Positions 18,420-32,773 of a DNA stretch of 54,665 nucleotides are shown one piece after another (position 1 is the first letter of the stretch; every line of letters starts with the position of its first letter). The stretch lies in assembly GCA_018057455.1 (NCBI GenBank), contig JAGPDT010000016.1:4179-58843 (forward strand). Direction: 5' to 3'. A program made the position numbers and the translations under genes. This DNA comes from Flavobacteriales bacterium (GTDB lineage: Bacteria; Bacteroidota; Bacteroidia; Flavobacteriales_F; PHOS-HE28). The notes below the pieces were generated by a model, which searched no databases, was not told where the DNA came from, and worked only from the letters and a program-made list of their open reading frames with translations.

Positions 18420-18725
18420 ATGAACGTGACCGTGCATTCCCTCCATTTCGACGCCGACATCAAACTGGTGGACTTCATCAAGGAGAAGCTGGCCAAGCTC
18501 ACCCTGTTCCACGACAGCATCCTCTCCGGGGATGTCACCCTGCGCGTGGGCCCCGACGGGGAAAGGCCGGAGAACAAACATGTGGAGATCCGCCTGAACG
18601 TGCCCGGCAACGACCTCTTCGCCAAGCGCCGCGCCACCAGCTTTGAGGAGGCCGCCGTGAACACCATTGAGGCCTTGCGCAACCAGGTGGAGAAGGACAA
18701 GGCAAAATTGCGCGAGGTGCGCTGA
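18420..18725 (+). CDS. hpf: Ribosome hibernation-promoting factor, short form (HPF/RaiA)
   Basis: A 101-residue protein with the beta-alpha-beta-beta-beta-alpha HPF fold: 'MNVTVHSLHFDADIKLVDFI' then 'KLAKLTLFHDSILSGDVTLR' and the basic helix with 'AKRRATSFEEAAVNTIEALR'. It lacks the C-terminal dimerisation domain of long HPF, so it is the short type that binds in the decoding channel of idle ribosomes. It starts 12 nt after the Xer gene, so the two probably form an operon. Two terminator-like hairpins follow. Confidence 0.9.
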   Translation: MNVTVHSLHFDADIKLVDFIKEKLAKLTLFHDSILSGDVTLRVGPDGERPENKHVEIRLNVPGNDLFAKRRATSFEEAAVNTIEALRNQVEKDKAKLREVR

Positions 18726-18734
18726 CCCGCGCCA

Positions 18735-18756
18735 GCCCGCGATCGGCGGGCGTTTT
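18735..18756 (+). terminator. Intrinsic terminator after hpf (first of two)
   Basis: GCCCGC at 18735-18740 pairs with GCGGGC at 18746-18751 around a 5-nt loop, followed by G and four T residues. Confidence 0.7.
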
Positions 18757-18767
18757 CAACCTTTAAC

Positions 18768-18797
18768 GGCGGCCGTGACCAACATCACGGCCGCCTT
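18768..18797 (+). terminator. Second hairpin after hpf
   Basis: A perfect 11-bp stem, GGCGGCCGTGA (18768-18778) with its complement (18785-18795), 6-nt loop, followed by only two T residues. It immediately precedes the promoter of the tRNA-tuf unit and probably insulates that unit from read-through. Confidence 0.6.
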
Positions 18798-18799
18798 CA

Positions 18800-18830
18800 T
18801 TTGGTGGCTTCAGCCTTTTGTATACATTTG
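18800..18830 (+). promoter_or_regulatory. Promoter of the tRNA-tuf operon
   Basis: TTTG at 18800-18803, 19-nt spacer, TACATTTG at 18823-18830: both elements match the Bacteroidota sigma-A-type consensus exactly. The sequence after the -7 element, CAGGCCC, resembles that after the two rRNA promoters. The first tRNA begins 68 nt downstream. Confidence 0.8.
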
Positions 18831-18898
18831 CAGGCCCAATTCCGGGGGTAGTCATGCTCCGGAGGCGGGTCGGAAGTGTTCTTTTCCTTGCTGTACAC

Positions 18899-18971
18899 GC
18901 CAATGTAGCTCAGCTGGTAGAGCAGCTGATTTGTAATCAGCCGGTCGGGGGTTCGAGTCCCTTCATTGGCT
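18899..18971 (+). tRNA. tRNA-Thr (anticodon TGT)
   Basis: A 73-nt cloverleaf: acceptor GCCAATG pairs with CATTGGC, the anticodon loop TTTGTAA has TGT at 18932-18934, and the T-arm contains GGTTCGAGTCC. The 3' CCA is not encoded in full. First gene of a four-tRNA cluster ahead of tuf. Confidence 0.95.
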
Positions 18972-18986
18972 CCGTGAACGGACCAT

Positions 18987-19072
18987 GGGGAGATACCCAA
19001 GCGGCCAACGGGGGCAGACTGTAAATCTGCTGTCTTACGACTTCGTAGGTTCGAATCCTGCTCTCCCCACCA
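18987..19072 (+). tRNA. tRNA-Tyr (anticodon GTA)
   Basis: An 86-nt tRNA including an encoded CCA. Acceptor GGGGAGA pairs with TCTCCCC, the anticodon loop CTGTAAA has GTA at 19021-19023, and there is the long class II variable arm with a TACGA/TCGTA stem, as expected for bacterial tRNA-Tyr. Confidence 0.95.
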
Positions 19073-19180
19073 TTTCTCACGGAGCCATCACCGGGTTCCC
19101 CGGCACCGGAAACCAAACAAGGGCATCTCGGCAGGTGGCCCGCCTTACGGCGGTCCGTGGCTGAACGCACTTGTGACCAA

Positions 19181-19253
19181 GCGGGAGTAGCTCAGTTGGT
19201 AGAGCATCAGCCTTCCAAGCTGAATGTCGCGGGTTCGAATCTCGTCTCCCGCT
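19181..19253 (+). tRNA. tRNA-Gly (anticodon TCC)
   Basis: A 73-nt cloverleaf: acceptor GCGGGAG pairs with CTCCCGC, anticodon loop CTTCCAA has TCC at 19214-19216, T-arm GGGTTCGAATCT. CCA is not encoded. It is 108 nt after tRNA-Tyr; the gap shows no gene. Confidence 0.95.
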
Positions 19254-19302
19254 CTACCGCCACGGCCCTGCTTGCAGGGGCGCGGCACACCAATATACAA
19301 AG

Positions 19303-19377
<75 letters not shown>

Positions 19378-19504
19378 GGCCTGGGTTTCCAGGATCGTGA
19401 AGAGTCAGCAGCGGAAAGCGGCACGTACAGACAGGGAGGGCACCACCCGGACCAAACGTGAACAGAGCAACACCAAACGACCACAATCACCCACAAGGAT
19501 ACCC

Positions 19505-20692
19505 ATGGCAAAGGAAACCTACCAACGCACCAAGCCGCACCTCAACATCGGCACCATCGGCCACGTTGACCACGGCAAGACCACCCTCACCGCCGCCATC
19601 ACCAAGGTGTTGGCCGACAAGGGCTTCTCCGAAGCGCGCAGCTTCGATTCCATCGACAACGCCCCCGAGGAAAAGGAGCGTGGCATCACCATCAACACCT
19701 CCCACGTGGAGTATTCCACCGCAGGCCGCCACTACGCCCACGTGGATTGCCCCGGCCACGCCGACTATGTGAAGAACATGGTGACCGGTGCCGCCCAGAT
19801 GGACGGCGCCATCCTGGTGGTGGCCGCCACCGATGGCCCCATGCCCCAGACCCGCGAACACATCCTGCTGGGCCGCCAGGTGGGCGTGCCCAAGATCGTG
19901 GTGTTCATGAACAAGGTGGACCTTGTGGATGACGCCGAGTTGCTGGACCTCGTGGAAATGGAGATCCGCGAACTGCTGTCCTTCTATGAGTATGACGGGG
20001 ACAACACCCCGGTGATCCGTGGCAGCGCCCTGGGCGCCCTCAACGGCGAAGCCAAGTGGGTGGATACCGTGATGGCCCTGATGGACGCCGTGGACACCTG
20101 GATCCCCATCCCGCCCCGCGACGTGGAGAAGCCCCTGTTGATGAGCGTGGAAGACGTGTTCTCCATCACCGGCCGCGGTACCGTGGCCACCGGCCGCATC
20201 GAGCTCGGCGTGGTGAAGACCGGCGACCCCCTGGAGATCATCGGCATGCAGGAAGAGAAGCTCACCAGCACCTGCACCGGCGTGGAAATGTTCAAGAAGC
20301 TCCTGGACCGTGGTGAGGCCGGTGACAACGTGGGCATGCTCCTGCGCGGCATCGAAAAGGACCAGATCCGCCGCGGCATGGTGATCGCCAAGCCCGGCAG
20401 CATCACCCCGCACACCGAGTTCAAGGGAGAGATCTACGTGTTGAAGAAGGAGGAAGGCGGTCGCCACACCCCGTTCCACAACAAGTACCGCCCGCAGTTC
20501 TACTTCCGCACCACCGACGTGACCGGCGAGATCACCATGGAAGCCGGCCGCGAAATGATCATGCCCGGCGATAACGTGACCATCACCGTGAAGCTGATCG
20601 TGCCGATCGCCATGGACAAGGGCCTGCGCTTCGCCATCCGTGAGGGTGGCCGCACCGTGGGTGCCGGCCAGGTGACCGAAATCATCAAGTAA
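19505..20692 (+). CDS. tuf: Elongation factor Tu
   Basis: A 395-residue EF-Tu, the GTPase that delivers aminoacyl-tRNA to the ribosome. Start ATG 19505 gives '[20 protein letters not shown]'. G-domain motifs: G1 GHVDHGKT (residues 19-26), G2 around [13 protein letters not shown]3 DCPGH and G4 NKVD. Domains II and III follow at full length. Codon use is strongly C-ending, as expected for a very highly expressed gene. It is the last gene of the four-tRNA transcript and is followed by a hairpin terminator; the next gene is tRNA-Trp. Confidence 0.97.
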   Translation: MAKETYQRTKPHLNIGTIGHVDHGKTTLTAAITKVLADKGFSEARSFDSIDNAPEEKERGITINTSHVEYSTAGRHYAHVDCPGHADYVKNMVTGAAQMDGAILVVAATDGPMPQTREHILLGRQVGVPKIVVFMNKVDLVDDAELLDLVEMEIRELLSFYEYDGDNTPVIRGSALGALNGEAKWVDTVMALMDAVDTWIPIPPRDVEKPLLMSVEDVFSITGRGTVATGRIELGVVKTGDPLEIIGMQEEKLTSTCTGVEMFKKLLDRGEAGDNVGMLLRGIEKDQIRRGMVIAKPGSITPHTEFKGEIYVLKKEEGGRHTPFHNKYRPQFYFRTTDVTGEITMEAGREMIMPGDNVTITVKLIVPIAMDKGLRFAIREGGRTVGAGQVTEIIK

Positions 20693-20715
20693 GCAACCTC
20701 AGCCCGAAACGGCAG

Positions 20716-20744
20716 GGCCGTCCGCCAGCAGGCGGACGGCCTTT
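20716..20744 (+). terminator. Hairpin terminator after tuf
   Basis: A perfect 11-bp stem, GGCCGTCCGCC (20716-20726) with complement (20731-20741), AGCA loop, then three T residues. The weak T-tract may allow some read-through into tRNA-Trp and secE, for which I see no clear separate promoter. Confidence 0.7.
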
Positions 20745-20779
20745 GCCGCCGAAGGGAGAAACCAACGGAACAGGAACGA

Positions 20780-20852
20780 ACGGGAGTAGCTCAATTGGTA
20801 GAGCGACGGTCTCCAAAACCGTAGGCTGCGGGTTCGATTCCTGCCTCCCGTG
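20780..20852 (+). tRNA. tRNA-Trp (anticodon CCA)
   Basis: A 73-nt cloverleaf: acceptor ACGGGAG pairs with CTCCCGT, loop CTCCAAA has CCA at 20813-20815, and the T-arm is GGTTCGATTCC. The 3' CCA is not encoded. It ends only 15 nt before the likely secE start, so tRNA processing must release the 5' end of the secE mRNA. Confidence 0.95.
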
Positions 20853-20867
20853 CAAAAGCGATCAACA

Positions 20868-21098
20868 GTGGCAAGCTTCAAGACATACCTGAGCGAAAGC
20901 TATAACGAGCTCGTCAACAAGGTGAGCTGGCCCACGTGGAAGGAGCTGCAAAGCAGTTCGATCCTCGTGCTGGTGTCCACCCTCCTGGTGTCGCTCATCA
21001 TCTTCCTGATGGACTTCATCTTCGGTGTGCACAACATGGGCAACACCAACTTCTGGAAGGGGATCCTCGGCTTCCTGTACAAATTCATGGGGCACTAA
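20868..21098 (+). CDS. secE: Preprotein translocase subunit SecE
   Basis: A 76-residue SecE starting at GTG 20868 ([20 protein letters not shown]). An earlier in-frame GTG at 20850 lies inside tRNA-Trp and is rejected. The amphipathic helix with the conserved [10 protein letters not shown] is followed by the single membrane helix ([20 protein letters not shown]) that clamps SecY. This is the one-helix form typical outside the enterobacteria. nusG follows after 2 nt, the universal order. Confidence 0.92.
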   Translation: MASFKTYLSESYNELVNKVSWPTWKELQSSSILVLVSTLLVSLIIFLMDFIFGVHNMGNTNFWKGILGFLYKFMGH

Positions 21099-21100
21099 GG

Positions 21101-21658
21101 ATGAGCGTGGCCACCAGCAACAAGAAATGGTATGTACTTCGCGCCGTGAGCGGGAAGGAAAAGAAGGTGAAGGAACTCATCGATGCGGAGATCCGGCGTT
21201 CCAACTTGGGCCATTACATCGCCCAGGTGCTGATCCCCATGGAGAAGTTCTACCAGATCCGCGACGGCAAGAAGGTGAGCAAAGAGCGCAACTTCTTTCC
21301 CGGTTATGTGCTGCTGGAAGCCGACCTGAGCGGCGAAACCGCCCATACCTTGAAGCAGATCACCAATGTGATCGGCTTCTTGGGCGCCGAGAAAGGGGGA
21401 GACCCCGTGCCCTTGCGCCAAAGCGAGGTGAACCGCATACTGGGCACCGTGGATGAACTGGCCGATGCCGAAGAATCACCCTTCAACCCCTACCATGTGG
21501 GCGAGGGCGTGAAGGTGATCGATGGACCGTTCAACGGCTTCAACGGCACCATCGAGGAGATCAACGAGGAAAAGAAAAAGCTCAAAGTGATGGTGAAGAT
21601 CTTCGGACGAAGGACGCCGCTGGAACTGAGCTTCATGCAGGTGGAAAAGGAAGTTTGA
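21101..21658 (+). CDS. nusG: Transcription termination/antitermination protein NusG
   Basis: A 185-residue NusG. The N-terminal NGN domain, which binds the RNA polymerase clamp, begins at '[20 protein letters not shown]'. The C-terminal KOW domain contains '[20 protein letters not shown]' and ends '[12 protein letters not shown]'. Length and order are normal. It starts 2 nt after secE and is followed by a 75-nt gap before rplK. Confidence 0.95.
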   Translation: MSVATSNKKWYVLRAVSGKEKKVKELIDAEIRRSNLGHYIAQVLIPMEKFYQIRDGKKVSKERNFFPGYVLLEADLSGETAHTLKQITNVIGFLGAEKGGDPVPLRQSEVNRILGTVDELADAEESPFNPYHVGEGVKVIDGPFNGFNGTIEEINEEKKKLKVMVKIFGRRTPLELSFMQVEKEV

Positions 21659-21682
21659 CCGGCTCTGACAAGTAGGATAACC

Positions 21683-21708
21683 CGTCCGAGTCCGCCGCCA
21701 AACGGACG
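21683..21708 (+). promoter_or_regulatory. Small hairpin in the rplK leader
   Basis: CGTCCG (21683-21688) pairs with CGGACG (21703-21708) around a 14-nt loop, 26 nt ahead of rplK. In E. coli, ribosomal protein L1 represses rplK-rplA translation by binding the leader of rplK. This hairpin is at the right place for such a site, but the L1-binding core was not recognised with confidence. Confidence 0.35.
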
Positions 21709-21733
21709 TTAACAAGGACATAAACAACCAACC

Positions 21734-22177
21734 ATGGCAAAGGAGATCACGGGGCTGGTAAAGCTCCAAGTAAAAGGAGGCGCGGCGAACCCCGCCCCCC
21801 CGGTAGGCCCCGCACTGGGCGCCAAAGGGGTGAACATCATGGAGTTCTGCAAGCAGTTCAATGCGCGCACGCAGGACAAGGCCGGCAAGGTGCTGCCCGT
21901 GGTGATCACCGTGTACGCCGACAAGTCCTTCGACTTCATCATCAAAACCCCGCCAGCCGCGGTGCAGCTGCTGGAAATGTCCAAAGCCAAGAAGGGCAGC
22001 GGCGTTCCGCAGACCGACAAGGTGGGCAGCGTGACCTGGGACCAGGTAAAGGCCATCGCCGAGGACAAGATGCCCGACCTGAACTGTTTCACCTTGGAGA
22101 GCGCCATGAGCATGGTGGCCGGCACGGCCCGCTCCATGGGCATCACCGTAACCGGCGAAAGCCCGCTTAGCAAATAA
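21734..22177 (+). CDS. rplK: 50S ribosomal protein L11
   Basis: A 147-residue L11. The N-terminal domain shows the Pro-rich '[20 protein letters not shown]' segment that lies near the GTPase centre and the thiostrepton site. The C-terminal rRNA-binding domain has '[20 protein letters not shown]' and '[20 protein letters not shown]'. Normal length. rplA follows after 8 nt. Confidence 0.97.
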   Translation: MAKEITGLVKLQVKGGAANPAPPVGPALGAKGVNIMEFCKQFNARTQDKAGKVLPVVITVYADKSFDFIIKTPPAAVQLLEMSKAKKGSGVPQTDKVGSVTWDQVKAIAEDKMPDLNCFTLESAMSMVAGTARSMGITVTGESPLSK

Positions 22178-22185
22178 CCGGAGCC

Positions 22186-22878
22186 ATGGCACAACTGACC
22201 AAGAAACGCAAGGCTGCCGCAGCCCTGTTCGACGCCAACAAGGCCTACGACCTGCTGGAGGCCACCAACCTGGTGAAGAAGACCAGCACCACCAAGTTCG
22301 ACGCTACCATTGACATCGCCGTGCGCTTGGGCGTGGACCCCAAGAAGAGCACCGAGATGGTGCGCGGCACCGTGAGCCTGCCCCATGGCACCGGCCGCAC
22401 CGTGCGCGTGCTGGTGCTCGCCGACCCCGCCAAGTGCGAAGAGGCCCTGGCCGCCGGCGCCGACATGGCCGGCCTGGACGAGTACGTGGAGAAGATCAAA
22501 GGCGGCTGGACCGGTGTGGACGTGATCATCTGCACGCCCAACGTGATGGCCAAGGTGGGCGCGCTGGGCCGTGTGCTCGGGCCCCGCGGCCTGATGCCCA
22601 ACCCCAAGACGGGCACCGTGACCATGGACGTGGCCAAGGCCACCCAGGAAGTGAAAGCCGGGAAGATCGACTTCAAGGTGGACAAAGCCGGGGTGATCCA
22701 TGCCGTGATCGGCAAAGCCTCCTTTGCCGCCGAGAAGCTCACCGAGAACGCCAACGAACTGCTGCAAACCCTGCTGAAGCTCAAGCCGAGCACCGCCAAG
22801 GGCGCGTACATCCGCAGCATCGCCGTGAGCAGCACCATGGGGCCGGGCATCAAAGTGGATACCCGCGTGGTGGGATAA
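22186..22878 (+). CDS. rplA: 50S ribosomal protein L1
   Basis: A 230-residue L1, the mobile stalk protein that helps release deacylated tRNA. Signatures include '[19 protein letters not shown]', '[18 protein letters not shown]' and '[16 protein letters not shown]'. In many bacteria L1 also represses its own operon. Part of the nusG-rplK-rplA-rplJ-rplL transcript; 51 nt separate it from rplJ. Confidence 0.97.
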   Translation: MAQLTKKRKAAAALFDANKAYDLLEATNLVKKTSTTKFDATIDIAVRLGVDPKKSTEMVRGTVSLPHGTGRTVRVLVLADPAKCEEALAAGADMAGLDEYVEKIKGGWTGVDVIICTPNVMAKVGALGRVLGPRGLMPNPKTGTVTMDVAKATQEVKAGKIDFKVDKAGVIHAVIGKASFAAEKLTENANELLQTLLKLKPSTAKGAYIRSIAVSSTMGPGIKVDTRVVG

Positions 22879-22929
22879 CAGGGACCGGGCGCCCGCCGTA
22901 CGGTGGAAGCCCCAACAAACGACAGAACA

Positions 22930-23460
22930 ATGGCAACCCGCGCAGAAAAAGACCAAGCCATCACTGAATTGGTGGGTGAGATCGAGAACGCCAACGTGCT
23001 CTACCTCACCGACGCCAGCTCCATGACCGCCGAAAGCACCAGCAACCTCCGCCGCGCCTGCAACAAGGGCGGGGTACGGATGAAGGTGGTGAAGAACACG
23101 TTGCTCCGCAAAGCCATGGAGCGCGTGGAGGGCAAGAACTACAGCGAGCTCTTCCCCACGCTCAAAGGCCAAACGGCCGTGCTCTTCGCCGAGAAGGGCA
23201 ACGTGCCCGCCAAGGTGATCCGCGATTTCCGCAAGAAGGGCGAACGGCCGGTGCTCAAGAGCGCTTGGATCGACGAGGCCGTCTTCATCGGAGACAACCA
23301 ACTGGTGGTGCTCAGCGAGCTCAAGGGCCGCGAGGAACTCATCGGCGATATCATCGGCCTGCTCCAAAGCCCGATCAAGAACGTCATCGGCGCCCTGCAA
23401 GGCGGTGGTGGCCACAAGATCGCCGGCCTGGTGAAGGCCTTGGAGGAACGAGCCGCCTGA
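22930..23460 (+). CDS. rplJ: 50S ribosomal protein L10
   Basis: A 176-residue L10 that anchors L7/L12 dimers at the stalk base. The start at ATG 22930 gives 'MATRAEKDQAITELVGEIEN'. The RNA-binding domain includes 'GVRMKVVKNTLLRKAME', and the C-terminal helix that carries L7/L12 ends 'GLVKALEERAA'. A perfect hairpin follows before rplL. Confidence 0.96.
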   Translation: MATRAEKDQAITELVGEIENANVLYLTDASSMTAESTSNLRRACNKGGVRMKVVKNTLLRKAMERVEGKNYSELFPTLKGQTAVLFAEKGNVPAKVIRDFRKKGERPVLKSAWIDEAVFIGDNQLVVLSELKGREELIGDIIGLLQSPIKNVIGALQGGGGHKIAGLVKALEERAA

Positions 23461-23474
23461 ACAGACAGAATAGG

Positions 23475-23506
23475 CCATGGGCGGCCTTGGAAGTGGCCGC
23501 CCATGG
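23475..23506 (+). promoter_or_regulatory. Perfect hairpin between rplJ and rplL
   Basis: CCATGGGCGGCC at 23475-23486 pairs without mismatch to 23495-23506 around an 8-nt loop. It lies 14 nt after the rplJ stop and 58 nt before rplL. There is no T-run, so it is more likely an RNA processing or stability element than a terminator. It could help raise L7/L12 output over L10 (inference). Confidence 0.55.
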
Positions 23507-23564
23507 ACCTCAACGCGTTACGCACAGTCAGCTTCCCAACAACCGTAAGTAACAAAACCAAAAG

Positions 23565-23945
23565 ATGGCAGACATCAAGAACTTGGGCGATCAGCTCGTA
23601 GGTCTCACCGTGAAAGAGGTGAACGAATTGGCCCAGTACCTCAAGGACGAGTACAAGATCGAACCCGCTGCAGCCGCTGTGGCCGTGGCCGCTGGCCCCG
23701 CTGCCGGTGGTGGTGCCGATGCCGCTGAAGCCAAGACCAGCTTCGACGTGATCCTCAAGGCCAGCGGCGCCAACAAGCTCGCCGTGGTGAAACTGGTGAA
23801 GGAACTCTCCGGCCTGGGCCTGAAAGAGGCCAAGGAACTGGTGGACGGCGCTCCCAAGCCCCTGAAAGAGGGTGTTTCCAAGGAGGAGGCCGAGAGCCTG
23901 AAGCAGCAACTGACCGAAGCCGGAGCAGAAGTTGAGGTCAAGTAA
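23565..23945 (+). CDS. rplL: 50S ribosomal protein L7/L12
   Basis: A 126-residue stalk protein. The N-terminal dimerisation helices ([20 protein letters not shown]) are joined by an Ala/Gly-rich hinge (about residues 36-60) to the globular C-terminal domain with '[20 protein letters not shown]' and '[20 protein letters not shown]', which recruits translation GTPases. Length is normal. 170 nt separate it from rpoB. Confidence 0.97.
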   Translation: MADIKNLGDQLVGLTVKEVNELAQYLKDEYKIEPAAAAVAVAAGPAAGGGADAAEAKTSFDVILKASGANKLAVVKLVKELSGLGLKEAKELVDGAPKPLKEGVSKEEAESLKQQLTEAGAEVEVK

Positions 23946-24000
23946 TCGCCCCGGTCCGAAGGACATCGAGGGCCGGGTTGTCCGCCAACCGCGCGGATGC

Positions 24001-24039
24001 CCGGCCCCTCGGGGTCCTTTTGCCCGTTAACGGGCGTTT
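24001..24039 (+). terminator. Candidate attenuator between rplL and rpoB
   Basis: Two small hairpins in tandem. A GC-rich one near 24003-24017 is followed by CCTTTT, and GCCCG/CGGGC (24022-24026 with 24031-24035, TTAA loop) is followed by GTTT. Their place in the 170-nt rplL-rpoB gap matches the partial terminator known in E. coli. The stems are short, so only partial termination is expected. Confidence 0.45.
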
Positions 24040-24115
24040 CTCTCCTCCCGCCGTACCGGGGTTCCGTGGTACGCTAGTGTCGTCGGTCGCTCGAAAATTC
24101 CCCAGCATTCCCATC

Positions 24116-27970
<3,855 letters not shown>

Positions 27971-27975
27971 GCGCC

Positions 27976-32277
<4,302 letters not shown>

Positions 32278-32284
32278 TCAACGG

Positions 32285-32340
32285 GGCCCCCTTCCCCCCG
32301 CGGGAAGGGGGCCGCCTTCACCACAGGCAGGCCCTGCCTG
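32285..32340 (+). terminator. Two strong hairpins after rpoC
   Basis: First hairpin: GGCCCCCTTCCC (32285-32296) with a perfect 12-bp complement at 32302-32313, 5-nt loop. Second: CAGGCAG (32324-32330) with CTGCCTG (32334-32340), 3-nt loop. Neither has a T-run. They may cause partial termination or protect the rpoC 3' end, lowering expression of the DUF3467 gene that follows. Confidence 0.5.
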
Positions 32341-32370
32341 CCCGCTGTGTGAGCCAACCAGAACCAATCC

Positions 32371-32691
32371 ATGGCAGACGAAAAGAACCAAGCCCGCCCC
32401 AACCAGCTGAACATCGAGATCAGCGAGGAGGTGGCCGATGGCATCTACAGCAATCTGGCGATCATCACCCACAGCAATTCGGAGTTCGTGCTGGATTTTG
32501 TGCGCGTGATGCCCGGCGTGCCCAAAGCCAAGGTGAAGGCCCGCGTGCTGCTCACCCCGCAGCATGCCAAACGGCTCATGCATGCCCTGGCCGATAACGT
32601 GCATAAGTTCGAGGCCGTGCACGGCGCCATCCGTGAAAGTGAGATGCCCGAGATACCGATGAACTTCGGTGGTCCTCCGGCACAAGCCTGA
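32371..32691 (+). CDS. DUF3467 domain protein
   Basis: A 106-residue protein of the DUF3467 family: 'LNIEISEEVADGIYSNLAII' then 'SEFVLDFVRVMPGVPKAKVK' and 'RVLLTPQHAKRLMHALADNV'. No signal or membrane segment. Genes of this family follow rpoC in many Bacteroidota, so a link to transcription is suspected but unproven. It starts 93 nt after rpoC, beyond two hairpins, and probably shares the rpoBC transcript. A perfect palindrome follows. Confidence 0.87.
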   Translation: MADEKNQARPNQLNIEISEEVADGIYSNLAIITHSNSEFVLDFVRVMPGVPKAKVKARVLLTPQHAKRLMHALADNVHKFEAVHGAIRESEMPEIPMNFGGPPAQA

Positions 32692-32706
32692 GCACCGCGC
32701 AATTGC

Positions 32707-32752
32707 GCCAACACGAACAAGCCCCGGCATGCCGGGGCTTGTTCGTGTTGGC
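32707..32752. terminator. 46-nt perfect palindrome, bidirectional terminator candidate
   Basis: Positions 32707-32729 are the exact reverse complement of 32730-32752, with no unpaired base. The inner part has a GC-rich stem flanked by AACAA on one side and TTGTT on the other, so each strand ends its core stem in a short T-rich stretch. It lies between the convergent DUF3467 and patatin genes, which fits a two-way terminator. Confidence 0.65.
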
Positions 32753-32773
32753 CGCCGCCTCTTCGGCACAGCT

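Noticed and set aside
20850-20867. Earlier GTG start for secE
   Set aside because: It lies inside the acceptor end of tRNA-Trp and adds residues absent from SecE.
21659-21733. Definite L1-binding autoregulatory site
   Set aside because: Only a short hairpin is visible and the L1-binding core could not be identified by eye; kept as a weak feature only.
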